Shown in pieces: positions 50,956 to 62,929 of a stretch of 64,000 nucleotides of DNA. The stretch is from Raphanus sativus (Eukaryota; Streptophyta; Magnoliopsida; Brassicales; Brassicaceae): the NCBI RefSeq assembly GCF_000801105.2, contig NC_079514.1, positions 930,001-994,000 of the forward strand, written 5' to 3'. The translations under genes and the position numbers were made by a program. Position 1 is the first letter of the stretch. Each line of letters begins with the position of its first letter. The notes below the pieces were generated by a model. That model saw nothing but the letters and a program-made list of their open reading frames with translations, was not told the DNA's origin and ran no database searches.

Positions 50956-51138
50956 AAGCTGGCCTCTCAAGCTACTATCTACCATCTCTCGAAGCAGAGA
51001 AACAACCTAATGCATAATCAGATTTCTATCTCACCAGGATCTCTCTTTTATGCCATTGATAAGGAGATAAGGAACATTATTTCATCTAGAAGATCTAGAA
51101 AGAATTTTCATTCTCTTATGTTGATATGGCTGTCATAA
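50956..51138 (+). pseudogene. LINE C-terminal relic downstream of CSP1
   Basis: The frame reads LASQATIYHLSKQRNNLMHN, then AIDKEIRNIISSRRSRKNFH and a stop. This is the characteristic end of plant zf-RVT LINE proteins, with the usual HLW changed to HLS. A T-rich 3' region and a run of about 13 A at 51274-51286 follow, likely the old poly(A) tail. Upstream domains are missing. Confidence 0.7.
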
Positions 51139-51289
51139 GGTCCTTTGTTGGGAAGTAACCTCTATAATCCACCTTGTTTTTTACCTTCTTTTTTTTTGCC
51201 AAGGTGGTTTAAACATTAGATCTTTCTTGTAAAATCTTTTTTCATTATATGATATTCACATTTACATTTTAGCAAAAAAAAAAAAATTG

Positions 51290-52030
51290 ATTCTTTTATA
51301 CAAGAGTAGCAGCAATTTATAAAATGTCCATGACTTTTACTTATTTTTTTAGAAGTTAGATTAATACGATCTTTGCTTAAGTTTTTTTGACTAAATTGAG
51401 GGATTTTTATGTTAATCTTTGCTTAAGTTGATACGTAATTACAGTCATAATTAGCAGAATCCAAGATCGATGACGAATCTTCCTAAAATAGAAGAATCTG
51501 GAAACCTAAATTTGGTTGTTCATCTTTTCCTGTCCCGACAGAGCCACGCAATCGAATTATCATTGGTAAGATTATAGTACTGTAATACACACACACACAC
51601 ACAATAACCTGACTAGGTTAATCATCAGCCACGTCCACCGAAAACCCTACATTAATCAACTGACATTATCATTTTGAACTAAATAGCCATTTGAGATGTC
51701 TCCTGTAAAACCAAACAACTCAACGTGGTTGATTCCAGCAGATTGTAAATGAATATAACATACTAAAACTCTAATCAGCTACTAATTCATCTATAGTTTG
51801 GTTAGCGGTTATATCAGCAGCTTACCAGGCAATTACACAGAGTAACATTGTTCCCATAAGCTTCTACTCAATTAATCTAAGATCAAAATGAAAAGCTCAC
51901 CATTACACAACACTCTGCCCACATAACACAAGAGCCAGATAGAGAGATACGTACAGACAAGTCTGTAATATCATTTACAGATAATTTATCAATGTTGTAT
52001 CGATGAGACTAAAAGGATGCCGGAAGAAGG
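51290..52030. other. Spacer
   Basis: No gene recognised. A CA microsatellite lies at 51588-51602. By gene order, missing exons of the methyltransferase relic at 52041 would have lain here, but I cannot identify any. Confidence 0.45.
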
Positions 52031-52040
52031 AGAGAGGAGT

Positions 52041-52135
52041 TTAACCAGATCTACGGAGAAGAGCTTGGCGAAGGATCTTCCATCTAAGAGAAGAAGTTGA
52101 AGTGTGCTCCACGGAAATATCTTTATTGCTTCCTC
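52041..52135 (-). pseudogene. Relic of calmodulin-lysine N-methyltransferase (first exon)
   Basis: The minus strand encodes SVEHTSTSSLRWKILRQALL, then RRSG and a stop. SSLRWKILRQALLRR is, from memory, the distinctive N-terminal motif of plant calmodulin-lysine N-methyltransferase (At4g35987), and that gene lies between CSP1 and the ERD7-like gene in Arabidopsis, exactly the position here. There is no upstream Met in frame and no catalytic domain, so only a fragment remains. Confidence 0.55.
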
Positions 52136-52502
52136 CGCCTGCCTGGACGACGACGATTTCCAAAATAATCAGTCTACAATCTACATGTTAGTTATTTTTA
52201 CATTTGATTATATTTTGTAAATAATATTTAAACTAACTAAGTTAAAAAGTCTTAGCTCTTAACTCAAAGTCAAACTCATATACACAAGTCAAAAGAAACT
52301 AGTCAAGTGATCAGATTAGACATCCCTTAGATTTTTTCTTCTTGTACTTACTTTGTCTAGATTTTTTATTTTTGTTTAGATTTCTTTCTTGTAACTATTA
52401 TTTATCCAGTTTAATTACGTTACAATCTTTTGGATTATTTTCCCAAAATGTAATTTTGAGGAATATGAGATGAAATTGCAAATTGATCTACTCTAAAGCA
52501 TA

Positions 52503-53742
52503 CACTACAAAAAACAGTTAAAATTTTGACCATTATATCCGACATAAAATGGTCAGAAACACTCTATATTGTCCAACTTCTGACCATTTATAGTCGTCAA
52601 AAAAACTCGTCAGAAATTTGCTTTGGTCGGAAAGTGGTCAATAATTTCTTGACCACATAAATGGTCAGGAAAATCGTCAGAAATATTATCAAAAAGTGGT
52701 CACAGTTTTCTTAACTATTTCCTGACCAATTTATGATATTTCTAACCATTTATTAATAAATTATCTAATTATTTCAATTAGATTTATTAATCAATGAAAC
52801 TGTATTTAAAATACAAATGACTAAATTAAATATAGTTTAGAGTTGAAACCTAAACAATTAACATTGAAATAGTTTTAACATAGTATTTACATAAATTTTA
52901 AAAACAACAAATAAAGCTACAAAAAGCAAGAATAATAATATCTTCTCATCTACTACTGTCTTCTTGTCTTCTGTTTGTAGTCCATAATCGTGTTTCTTGG
53001 TCTTAAGCACTATTCCATAAAACCAGCTGAAAGTACTTGTCATGGATCTGGCATTGTTCCAATCTAAAACGGTAACCTTTAATCACATTGTTTTCCTGTA
53101 AAATAAAAAGCATATAAGAAACAAGAATTTTTTTTGATAAATATGAAAAATTAACTTACCATGAAAACTAGAGTGTTGATCTCTGCCTGGGTAGGAAAGA
53201 AATCAATTAAAACTCAATGAAAATTTACTTAAGAAAATTCTTTATAATACTTAAACGGTTAAACCTATAAGTCATTGCAAATCAACCAATTATATAAGAG
53301 AAACATTACCTGTAGCGCTAGAGTGGTCTCCTCTGAGAATCAGTATGAAGAAAGAGTTATGCGCCTCTGGAGTTAAGAAGAAGACGTTAAAAGAAAATGT
53401 ATATTAGGTTAAAAGTATCTAGTTTTATTAACCAAGCGTATAACACAGTTTTTTGACTATTTTCTGACCACTACACAAAATAGGAAAAATAGTTAAAATT
53501 TTATTAAAACTCTGACCATTTTTTGATCAATTTCTGATCATTTTCTGACCTTATTAAAATAGTCAAGACTTGGTCACAATTACCGATCATTTTTGTTACC
53601 AATTCAGTTCGTCAGTAGTTTCTGACCACTTTTTATCCACTTTATTTAATCATCATAAAACTGTTAGTCTGTGGTCGGAAATAATTTTGACAACTTATAT
53701 GGTCAGCAATTTGGTCAGAATAAGCTATGCTTTCTTGTAGTG
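52503..53742. mobile_element. Non-autonomous CACTA (En/Spm) element, 1.24 kb
   Basis: Starts CACTACAAAAAAC and ends, on the opposite strand, CACTACAAGAAAG, with a 3-bp target duplication ATA at 52500-52502 and 53743-53745. Both ends carry many TGGTCAG/CTGACCA subterminal repeats in both orientations, the transposase-binding pattern of CACTA elements. The interior (about 52850-53420) has no transposase frame. Confidence 0.9.
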
Positions 53743-53745
53743 ATA

Positions 53746-54347
53746 CGGTATACCTCTGTCAAAAATAGAGAAAATAATAGGTGACAGGATATATAATTTT
53801 CATGAAACTATTATTTAACTCTGTAAGTTATAAACAATTGTTAAAACAAAACAACACTTATCTTCCTTACATCTTATATCCACTAAAAAGGGTTTTTCAT
53901 CATTATAATTAATTAGACCTATTAATTATTTAATCTTTTAGGTTACAAATTACTAAATTAGAACAAAAAAGATCCCTTCCTTTTTGAGATAAGAAACATA
54001 GGCAAATTAGTGATAATCTGTAGTACGGTAGATTACAAAGTAAATTTTGGATAAAGCTTTTCAAGAAAGAAAATTTTGGAAAAGCACTTGTAGTTATGTA
54101 TTAAACCGTCCCCCGGTTTAGACATAAAAGTACGCGCTCTTCAAACACGCAACACCCACGTCTGTCTGTCTGTATTCGGACAGCAAATTACTTAACACTT
54201 AATCAAAAGTACATCCGCTTATCTTTCTCACTTATTCATTTTTGGCCCAAATCCTTTTTCACATTCATATAAAATACCCATAACCTTTCTTCTCCTTCAT
54301 TTCCCCATTCGTCTTCCTCCTCTGTTCCTAACTCCCGGCGATAAAAA
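53746..54347. other. Upstream region of the ERD7-like gene
   Basis: No coding sequence. A TATA-like CATATAAAAT at about 54266 lies about 80 bp before the ATG, followed by a CTTCTCCTTC-rich leader. Confidence 0.5.
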
Positions 54348-55947
54348 ATGGAATCTTCTCCAAGACCCAAGCTTTACCCAACCATCGACACTTCAACCAC
54401 CACTCCTCCACTCCCGAGCTCTTCTACTAACAACCTCTACCCCTCACTCGACGTGGATGATCTCGTCAACAACATCTTCCCGGAGCAGTCCTCGACAGCC
54501 TCTGCTCCTCCGGTGGCGACGGAGGAAGTGATCCTCACAATCCACGGCGCGATTCTCCACCTCATCGACAAATCCTACAGCGTCGAGCTCGCCGTCGGAG
54601 AACTCCAGATCCTCCGTCTCGTTCACGGAGACATCACCGTCGCGGTTTTCGCCCGCGTCGCCGACGAGATCCAGTGGCCGTTGACCAAAGACGAACCCGC
54701 CGTGAAGGTAGACGAGTCTCATTACTTCTTCTCGCTCCGACCCGTTAACGAACCCGGGTCGGATCACCCCGCCGACGCCGACGACCCGGATATGCTGAAC
54801 TACGGGCTCACCATCGCTTCAAAAGGACAAGAGCCCCTCCTGGAGAAGCTGGACGAGATCCTAGCGGACTACAGCAGCTTCACGGCGGAGAAAGTCGAAA
54901 CCTTGACGGATTTAACGGCGGCGAAGGAGACGTCGCCGGCGGAGCTGACGGGGAAGAGGAAGAGGATGGTGGAGAAGCAATGCACGGCGTACTGGACGAC
55001 TCTGGCTCCGAACGTGGAGGATTACAGCGGAGTCGCGTCGAAGATGGTCGCCGCCGGTTCCGGACAGCTGATCAAAGGGATACTCTGGTGTGGAGATGTG
55101 ACGATGGATCGTCTCATGTGGGGTAACGACTTCATGAAACGGAAGCTGACCAAAGCAGAGAAGGAGAGAGAATTTAGCCCTTCCACTCTAAAACGTCTCA
55201 AAAGGTACAATCTTTTATTATTATTATTTTTTTTTTTTTTGTTTATGTTCAAGAATGTGTGTTTGAGACTTAATGGGTTGTATATATAACAGAGTGAGGA
55301 AGATGACGAAGATGACGGAGAAAGTGGCGAAAGGAGTGCTCTCTGGTGCTGTGAAAGTCTCTGGATTCTTCACGAGCTCGGTGGTGAATAGCGCAGCTGG
55401 GAAGAAACTATTTGGTCTTCTTCCTGGAGAGATGGTTCTTGCAACACTTGACGGTTTCAGTAAGAGTTGACTTAGTACCCTACTATGTCCTTTTGTATAC
55501 ATCTTGACACTGATTTTTAACATGTGTGTGTGACAGACAAGGTTTGTGATGCTGTTGAAATAGCGGGAAAGAACGTTATGAAAACAACTTCAACTGTCAC
55601 TACTGAGATAGTCGATCACAAGTAAGTATAAAAGACAAATGTGTTCAGTGGTTGTTATATTGGTCGGATGATTTAATGTTTTTGATATTATTGTGTTTTT
55701 TTTTAGGTATGGAGCAAAGACAGCAGAGGCGACAAACGCAGGGCTTGGAGCAGCAGGGCATGCTCTTGGAACGGCGTGGACAGTTTTCAAGTTAAGACAA
55801 GTTCTTAACCCAAAGAGTGCAGTTAAACCATCGTCGTTGGCTTCAACCGTAATTAAAACGGCAGCTAAAGAACGGAAGAAGGGGAAAAGAGTTCTAAGTA
55901 GAGGAGTTTTGGACATCAGTCTCATTGCCTTGGTACAGAAGCAATGA
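54348..55947 (+). CDS. Senescence/dehydration-associated protein (ERD7-like)
   Basis: Plant senescence-domain proteins of the ERD7 family are induced by cold, drought and ageing; ERD7 binds anionic lipids and affects membrane remodelling under stress. Four exons, 54348-55204, 55293-55459, 55537-55621 and 55707-55947, join in frame to 449 residues. The N-terminal third is Ser/Thr/Pro-rich (LYPTIDTSTTTPPLP), followed by a lipid-binding-like beta region (VILTIHGAILHLIDKSYSVE). The C-terminal senescence domain (about 240-430) includes KMVAAGSGQLIKGILWCGDV and alanine/glycine helices NAGLGAAGHALGTAW. Arabidopsis At4g35985 fits by position; ERD7 itself is the chromosome 2 paralogue, so I give no symbol. 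Confidence 0.92.
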
Positions 55948-56215
55948 GCAGATCAAAAGAAAATATTAGGGTTTTTGGTTATTGTTGTTGGTGCATGTGT
56001 TTTACCTTCTTTGAGTGAATATATTTATACAGACATTGATACAATTTTTTTAATTGGGTTTGACTGGTGAACTTCAAAATATCATTGTGAGAATGATAAT
56101 GTTTTCTTTTTGTATGTTTTGATTTTCTTAGTTGTTTGAGTAGTGAATGTTTCTATGCACCCGTCGTTGGTTAAGCAAAACAGAGTTATTAGCGAATGGT
56201 TGGAGAGCAAGAAAG

Positions 56216-56333
56216 ATGTTACGCAAGAGGAAGTGTAATGGGAGCACAGTTTCTAGAAGAGATGGAGAGCTCGAAGGTCTCTACGAGTCTTCTCTATATC
56301 TTTGAGGTACTCTGCATCGATGCTCATTGCCAT
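56216..56333 (-). pseudogene. Ascorbate peroxidase relic (APX5 position)
   Basis: The minus strand starts MAMSIDAEYLKDIEKTRRDL, then RAL, the N-terminus of peroxisomal-type ascorbate peroxidases. One extra C after RAL shifts the frame; past it the sequence continues ISSRNCAPI and a decayed xLxLA-stop-H where the enzyme has the heme-pocket segment with Trp-His. The remaining 250 residues are missing. In Arabidopsis APX5 lies at this very place between the ERD7-like gene and RAC6. Confidence 0.8.
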
Positions 56334-57240
56334 TGCAAGACTTTCCAAGAGCAAGTACAAGAATTCAAGTACTAGGATTGAGCAATGTCTATATTTTAAA
56401 GAAGGGTCTATGGAGAAGTATGTTTTGTCAGCTGGAGAAAGCAAAGTATGTTTTGGAAGAAGCCTTATCCTAATCTTAGCAAAGTATATTCACATTTTTA
56501 CTATTTATCCAACTAGTTATCTTTGCATGTTTGTTGTTGACATATATATATATATATAGATTATATATTTAGACTGTTTCTTATGCATGTGCATGACGTA
56601 AGAATGTCGGAGATGAAGTTCATTATGTGCACGATAGCCTACATTTTAGTACTAAACAAGACACATGACCAACATTATGATGTTCCATTAGAGAAATGTC
56701 TTGTTGACGCATTGCATATGAATCATGATAATTTTTTTTATAGAAAAGTGTCTAAAATACTAAAAACCAAAACCAATCAAACATAACAACAAAAACCGTT
56801 AATATGTTTTTAAAAGAAGAAAAGAAAAAGGAGGCAAAAGAATCGGGGGGAGGTTGGTGGCAGAGATGATGCCATTACATACCATCCCTTAGAGAACGCT
56901 TCAATGGCAATTATTTGAGGCCATCACTTTCTACTTCGTCTTCTCTTTCTCTCTGTTGATCCAATTCATCGTCCTCACGTTTTGTTAACACACAACATTC
57001 ACCTTCTTCTTCTTCCTCCTCCTCCTTTGATCAATCACGTCTTTTGTGTTTATTTCTCACATTTTTTTTTGTTTTCTGACATTTATTTAGTTTTTTTTTT
57101 GTTTTTGTTTGTGCGGGAGATGGTTCATTGAATCTAGATGGTAGAATATTCATAGGAATTGGTTTCATATAGAGGAGTTCTCTAGGTTCCTCAGGTATAG
57201 ATCTGAGGTTTGATTATTTCTTTTTGTGTGTGTGTGTGTG
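56334..57240. other. Spacer and RAC6 leader
   Basis: No gene is supported. From about 56930 a CT-rich stretch with CTTCTTCTTCCTCCTCCTCC resembles a 5'UTR. A short GT microsatellite is at about 57226-57242, just before the RAC6 ATG. Confidence 0.5.
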
Positions 57241-57254
57241 TATTTGTATCGGCA

Positions 57255-58347
57255 ATGAGCGCATCAAGGTTCATAAAGTGCGTCACCGTTGGAGATGGAG
57301 CTGTTGGCAAAACATGTTTGCTCATTTCTTACACCAGCAACACCTTTCCCACGGTAATGATCATGTATCCGACATTCTTGGCAACAGTTGTCATCTCTGT
57401 CTGAATATATACATTTCTTGTGAATTAATTGTGGTTGGTTATTAAAATATTGTCTGATGGAAAGAATGTTAGAGGAGCTTGTATGTATTTTCACTTAAAA
57501 TGTTTGTTTTTTTGTCCATGGGAACAGGACTATGTCCCGACTGTTTTCGATAACTTTAGTGCCAATGTGGTTGTGAATGGAGCCACGGTCAATCTTGGAT
57601 TGTGGGATACTGCAGGTAAAATGAATGATCACTCATTTCATCATTTGAGCTTGTGCAGCTGTGGATTTACTATCAAATATTATTACATTGTTTTAACAGG
57701 GCAGGAAGACTATAACAGATTAAGACCATTGAGTTACCGTGGTGCTGATGTTTTCATTCTAGCCTTCTCTCTCATCAGCAAGGCTAGTTATGAGAATGTC
57801 TCCAAGAAGTGGATCCCTGAGTTGCAGCACTATGCTCCTGGTGTCCCCATCGTCCTTGTTGGTACCAAACTAGGTAACTTTACTACTCTCTTTGCACATC
57901 TTGCTTTTATGTATTTTTATATATACAAGTCTAATCTTTTCTGTCAGATCTTCGGGATGACAAACAGTTCTTCATCGACCATCCTGGTGCTGTCCCTATT
58001 ACCACTGCTCAGGTATGAACATTTTTCCCAACAAAAGAACTCTCGTTAAATTAATCATTTTACCTGGCGCTGCGAAATTGAAGGGAGAGGAGCTCAAGAA
58101 GCTAATTGAAGCGCCTGCTTACATTGAATGCAGTTCAAAATCACAAGAGGTAAATATAAATCTCATGAGTAACATTTTTCAGTGTTGCCTTCCATCTTTT
58201 TTTGATGAAACCCATGTGTGATATATATACATATGTAAACGGCAGAACGTGAAGGGAGTCTTCGATGCAACGATCAGAGTGGTCCTTCAACCTCCAAAGC
58301 AGAAGAAAAAGAAGAGCAAGGCGCAAAAAGCTTGCTCCATTTTGTAA
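57255..58347 (+). CDS. RAC6: Rho-of-plants GTPase RAC6/ROP5
   Basis: Small GTPase switch for cell polarity, actin and vesicle traffic at the plasma membrane. Six coding exons, 57255-57353, 57528-57615, 57700-57873, 57948-58012, 58084-58149 and 58246-58347, join in frame to 197 residues, the standard ROP length. G motifs: P-loop GDGAVGKT (13-20), effector loop PTVFDNF, switch II DTAGQED, TKLD, and SSK near 159. A polybasic stretch KQKKKKSK precedes the C-terminal CSIL box, which directs geranylgeranylation (type I ROP). I start at [15 protein letters not shown]; an upstream in-frame ATG at 57210 would add a run encoded by the GT repeat and is unlikely. Symbol by gene order (At4g35950). Confidence 0.95.
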
Positions 58348-58780
58348 TAGCTTTCATGGGAGAGGCTCTTTGATGACAGGGGTCTCGTTACATTATGTAT
58401 TTGCTTTTTCATTATTTTTTTTGTTTTCTTCACTCTTTTCTTCGTGATTGCTGTCTCTCTTATAAAAGTCGAATTATGGGATTAATTTAACTTCACTCAT
58501 AGTTGAGAGATCTAATATTTGCACTAGCAATCTCTCTTCCATGATTCTAGTTGGTTTATTCAAGTATGTAATCCCACTTGTCATGAGAACAAAAAAAAAA
58601 GAGTTTTAATTTTCCAGCTAGAGAGATTTTGAGACGTAATACTTGATTTTACTAAGAATAACAAACAGTGTTCTCTTATACAAACATTAAGGCTACACGA
58701 AAAAATGTCTGGTCCGAGTCCGGTACATAGACATCCCGACCAGGTTACTACTTGTTATCTCAACCTTTATGAGACATTGA
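58348..58780. other. RAC6 3' flank
   Basis: Convergent with the next gene; contains RAC6 3'UTR. No other feature recognised. Confidence 0.5.
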
Positions 58781-58785
58781 TGTTA

Positions 58786-60381
58786 TCAGAAAGGGACAGT
58801 GTAAGGTAAGGCGTAGACATCAGCTTCTGGTAAAAGGCGAGCGTGTGGCCAAGCTATTGAAGTGTTTATTACTTCCTTGGTCTCATTGTTTCTGCCAAGA
58901 AGTTGTTTGCATCTTTCTGTGTCAGTCTTGTTGCTACTTGGCTTCTTCATCAACCACCAACATTCATCCTCTTCAGGGCTAGTGAGCTCTACTCTGCTCT
59001 CGGTCGTGTTAGGGACCCAATTCTCAACTACATTCAAGAACTGCTCCGCCATTGATGGAGGGCACAACCTGCATAGGCTTGAAGGTTGATAAGTTTCTTG
59101 AGCAGTAGTAGACGGCAATTTCTTCTCTTTGTGTTTCTTCTCTCTGTGTTTCTCTTTGTGTTTCCTTGTGGAAGTGTGGTGTTTTATCTTCTCTTCATGT
59201 GGCTTCGACGCATGTTGTGGTGCAGAAGTGGAACAAGGAGGTTGCGGCTGATCTCTAGTAACACTATCAAACTTTAATTCCCGGGAAGGACAAGGTTGAT
59301 CCTTGTTGGTAATCATCATCATCATCCCTTCAGGATCTTTAGGCCTTCGGATAGGCAAACGAATCCGAATGATGCTTTCTTCAAATTAATATATGAAGAA
59401 AGATTTGTCATCAAATGTCCTGAAAAGACAAATAGACCCAACAAGAATACTAGATCCTTCCCAAGAAACACAAACAAACTCACCAGAGTCGTTGTTGTTG
59501 TTGATGTTGTTATGTCTACCATCGAGAGGCTGCTTCTCCTTGTCCTTAGGTAGCGCATTGCTGTTAAGAGTGCTACCATTGTTGTTGTTATGTCTACCAC
59601 CATTGAGAGTCTGCTTCTTCTCCTTCTCATTGCTGTTAAGAGTGCTATCACAAGAGTTCTGAGACGTGGACTGAAGCAGCTCACGCTCAACAGTAACGCT
59701 GCTCTTGTCCAAACAGCTAATTTCACTTTCTTTGAGTTTACGAAAAACATCATCGACTTTCTGGTTCTTCTGAACAACATCTTTGGCAACTTCTTCTTTA
59801 CGCTGTCTCTTATGAGAATGCTTTTGGCTTTCACCTTCCCCACTTCCCCTCTCCTTCCTCTTTTTATCCTTCTTCTCCTTCTTATCTTTCTTCTCCTTTT
59901 TATCTCTTTTCTTTCTCTCCTGCCTCCTTAGTTCTTTATTACATTTCTCCTCTGCCCCCTGAGTTAACAAAAACAATGGATCAATGATTATGTCAAGAAC
60001 TTGCCACATTCAATGAAAATCAAGAACTCAGATAGAGCAGCCCTTAAACTCCAAATGATGGACAACAATTGATTTCGGGACATGTACTCAATGGACTATA
60101 CAAACTTAGAATCAGTCTTTCTTCCGTTGATATTGTAACATTGTATTCGTGTTATATGATATAGTACAATATGTATTCCTCATTTTCAAATAGAAACTCT
60201 AATCACCATCGGCAACAAACCCTAGAATCAGGTTTGAGCATTCGAAATCCCCCCCCCCCACCAAAATACCAAAAAGCATATCAATGCTCATCAAACAAAC
60301 CTTGATCGAATCGATCATAGCCTCATCGCGGATTCCATCCACTACATAGCCAGGTGGCGGGAACGGGAAACACCGAGACAT
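58786..60381 (-). CDS. Lysine-rich protein of unknown function
   Basis: Three exons, 60301-60381, 59484-59958 and 58786-59378, join in frame to 382 residues. The N-terminus MSRCFPFPPPGYVVDGIRDE is a motif I recall from a plant-specific uncharacterised family (Arabidopsis At4g35940 by position). A highly charged RRQERKKRDKKEKKDKKEKK region follows, with bipartite nuclear-targeting potential. Then come Asn-rich stretches, a second Lys/His/Glu-rich region (KHKEKHREKKHKEKK), and a better-conserved C-terminal part with SSLCRLCPPSMAEQFLNVVE and WVPN. Intron 1 contains a C9 run (60250-60258). Nuclear location is inferred from composition only. Confidence 0.85.
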
Positions 60382-61290
60382 TGTTTACGATTTTTAGGGA
60401 CGAATCCAATCCAAGGAAGAAGATGATTGACTACGGGACAAAAAAAAAACGATGGAATCTCAGATCTCGCGGGAACCCTAGATCGATCACGAAGGCTTGC
60501 GATTACGATTACGCGCCAAAAGAAAATCAAATCTAAGAAGCTAACAGTAGATCAGCGATGGATCGGAGAAAGAGACGACGGAGCCTCGCGAGATCTCGAA
60601 TCTCTCCGATGCAGAAAATGTTTCTACGCAACACATAGAACGTAGATTTATAGCCACACAAAAAGGATTGGACCCTACACGTGACAACAGGGAAGTGACG
60701 GCTGTCTTGCAAATAGGTTTATTAAGGCCCTATAGTTCCATATTAGCATATAACTCGGCCCAATTATATGAGATGCCTTTCGAAAATAAATTAATTTGCC
60801 TAAATCATGGTGGTCATACATCTATGGATATCTCTCATTAAATTCATGTTAAAACTCCTTTTAATATATAACAACTATAGATTACAAGTTGTGTAGTACG
60901 TGAAGGAAAAATAATCTTTTAGATTTACAGTTGCTACAATTTACAAAATTATGATATATATAAACAGATTTTAAGATTAAAATTGGTGCTCAATCATCCG
61001 AAATTATATTTTCATTTTATTTTGGGTAGGGATTAAAGTCAGACAAACTTTAAAGCCAATTTAAGAAGAAAGCAAAGTAAAAAAATTTCATAAAAAGGAG
61101 AAAAATAAAACAATTGGTCCATATAAATGCAGAAAAATATACCCAAGACTCAACTGACAAGTTCAGAAAACACTTGCTTATTATTAAGACAAACTCAGAT
61201 GACTTGAAACTCGAAAACCTTGAAATGATACTACGATATTGCCATGTAAAAAACCCTAATACCCTGAACTAGCACTGCTACAAAACTTGC
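60382..61290. other. Upstream region of the lysine-rich gene and 3' flank of FBS4
   Basis: From 60382 to about 60650 the sequence is a probable 5'UTR/promoter of the minus-strand gene; frames there (for example 60427-60645) have no support. From 60780 on it is AT-rich with no feature. Confidence 0.5.
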
Positions 61291-61447
61291 ATGCTACTTA
61301 ATACTATATAGTCTATAACTGGAGACGACGCTGGTGACGATAATCATGATGGAGATGATCATGAACGGCGGCGATGAAGGCAAACTTAATATGAACAGGA
61401 GACAGAGAAGCGAAACGAAAGCGTCTTGTGACTGTAGCAAAGCATAA

Positions 61448-62610
61448 TCACTGAAGGTTGTTTTGAGCAACAGCTTGACATAACTCATCTTCATAGAAGA
61501 GCACACGAGGGTGCTTTGGAGCCAGTGGTTTGAACAGAGTCGGCCTCTGGAGAACCGAAGGAACGTTGCACCTGGAAGGGAAAGCTGTCTGGTCTTGGAA
61601 AAGAACAGCGGCGATTTGCTTCATCTCTGCTAGTTTAGTTCGGCAAGGTGGTCGAGGACCATGTCTCGGCGCTTTTGGGGTGTGTGGGCTCGCCATGACT
61701 CTTGCGTTTCCATCACCCTTGCTGTTTATCATCAGATCAGTGTGAAGGTCTTGTTAAGAGCCAAACAAGTTGTTTGATGCTCTTATTCAAAATGAGTAAA
61801 CTTGAAAGCAAAAAACATGTACCTAACAAATGGCCAACGATTTATTGGCAATGGGGTCAGAACACTCAGCATTTCCTGTCTTGAGCGGTCTGGCGTTGTA
61901 AAATTGAAATGATACTGTCTTGCAATCACGGCCTGTTCCAAAAAAAGAAGATTAAAACACCAATAAATACATAGATGCAAAACTAAAAAACAAGTCAACC
62001 AACACTTACAGCTGCCCTTATTCTCTGAGAAACATGGAACACCGCCTTCAGCTCGTCATGGTGCAGATGACACACAATCTTAACCTAAAAAGAGATATAA
62101 AGCATCAAAGGCAAAGACTTTCACACTACACTCCACACATTCAGATAACTACTACCAAAAGGAACACGAGAATGTTACCAGTAAATCCATGGGAAGAGAC
62201 TCAAACTGAGATTCAGAGTTGCATGGCTCAGCTTGCGGCGTCTTGGGCGTCCTCAGCAACGAGTTTTGCCTAACGATACCCACAGGAGATGACATTAGAG
62301 GACTCTTCCTACTCTCCACCTGCAAATCATCAAACTTCATCGGCCTCACCACACTGCTCCGCTTAACAACGTTAACAGGGGACGAAACCAGAGGGCTTCT
62401 GAGAGAAATAACATCTTCCGCAGGCTTAGTATCAAACACAGGTACACGTTTCTTCCCCAGATCATTGCAAGACTTAGCAGTAGCCGAGGCTTTGCTGTAA
62501 CAAAGCTGAACAAGAGCCCCAGGCTTTAAATATTTGTTATTCGAACTCTTCAGCTTCTTCTTCCTCGTTGAGATCTTCGAATCCGAATCCTTCGGTGATA
62601 CCTTCCCCAT
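61448..62610 (-). CDS. FBS4: F-box protein FBS4
   Basis: F-BOX STRESS INDUCED proteins act as substrate adaptors in SCF ubiquitin ligases and, from memory of the literature, interact with 14-3-3 and FBIP proteins. Four exons, 62179-62610, 62010-62084, 61823-61932 and 61448-61721, join in frame to 296 residues. A basic N-terminus (RKKKLKSSNNKYLKPGALVQ) and three repeats around SPLVSSPV/SPLMSSPV (likely phospho-dependent binding sites) lead into a short F-box from about 137 (FESLPMDLLVKIVCHLHHDE) to 190. The C-terminal tail is unique (TPKAPRHGPRPPCR). The name follows gene order (At4g35930). Confidence 0.9.
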
Positions 62611-62622
62611 ATGCAGTCACAG

Positions 62623-62768
62623 CTACAAAAATCAATTGCAAATCGCTAAACCGTCAATTGTCAGCAAATTACACTAAAATAGGATACCGAATCAAATCGA
62701 ATCGAGAGAGGGAGAGATTCAAACCCTAGAAATCGAAAAAGGGGATAAGAGACGGAGAAGGAACTAAC
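62623..62768 (-). other. Probable 5'UTR intron of FBS4
   Basis: Donor CTGAG|GTTAGTTCC at 62768 and acceptor TTTTTGTAG ending at 62623, twelve bases upstream of the ATG, give a 146-bp intron. Leader sequence and a telo-box-like TAGGGTTTTT at about 62921 lie further upstream. Confidence 0.55.
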
Positions 62769-62929
62769 CTCAGATTAACAGAGACCTTCTACTTCGGGAA
62801 AGATTCAGCTTTCGGATTCGAGAGACGAAGCTCGAAAACCTAGAGAGCGAAAATGGAGGGAGAAGTGGCGAGGGAAGAGATTTGAGTGAAAGATAGATAG
62901 AGGGAGTGAGAAAGAGGGGCTAGGGTTTT

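Noticed and set aside
57210..57254. Upstream in-frame ATG extending RAC6
   Set aside because: It would encode CVCVCVFVS from a GT repeat; all ROPs begin MSASRF-like at 57255.
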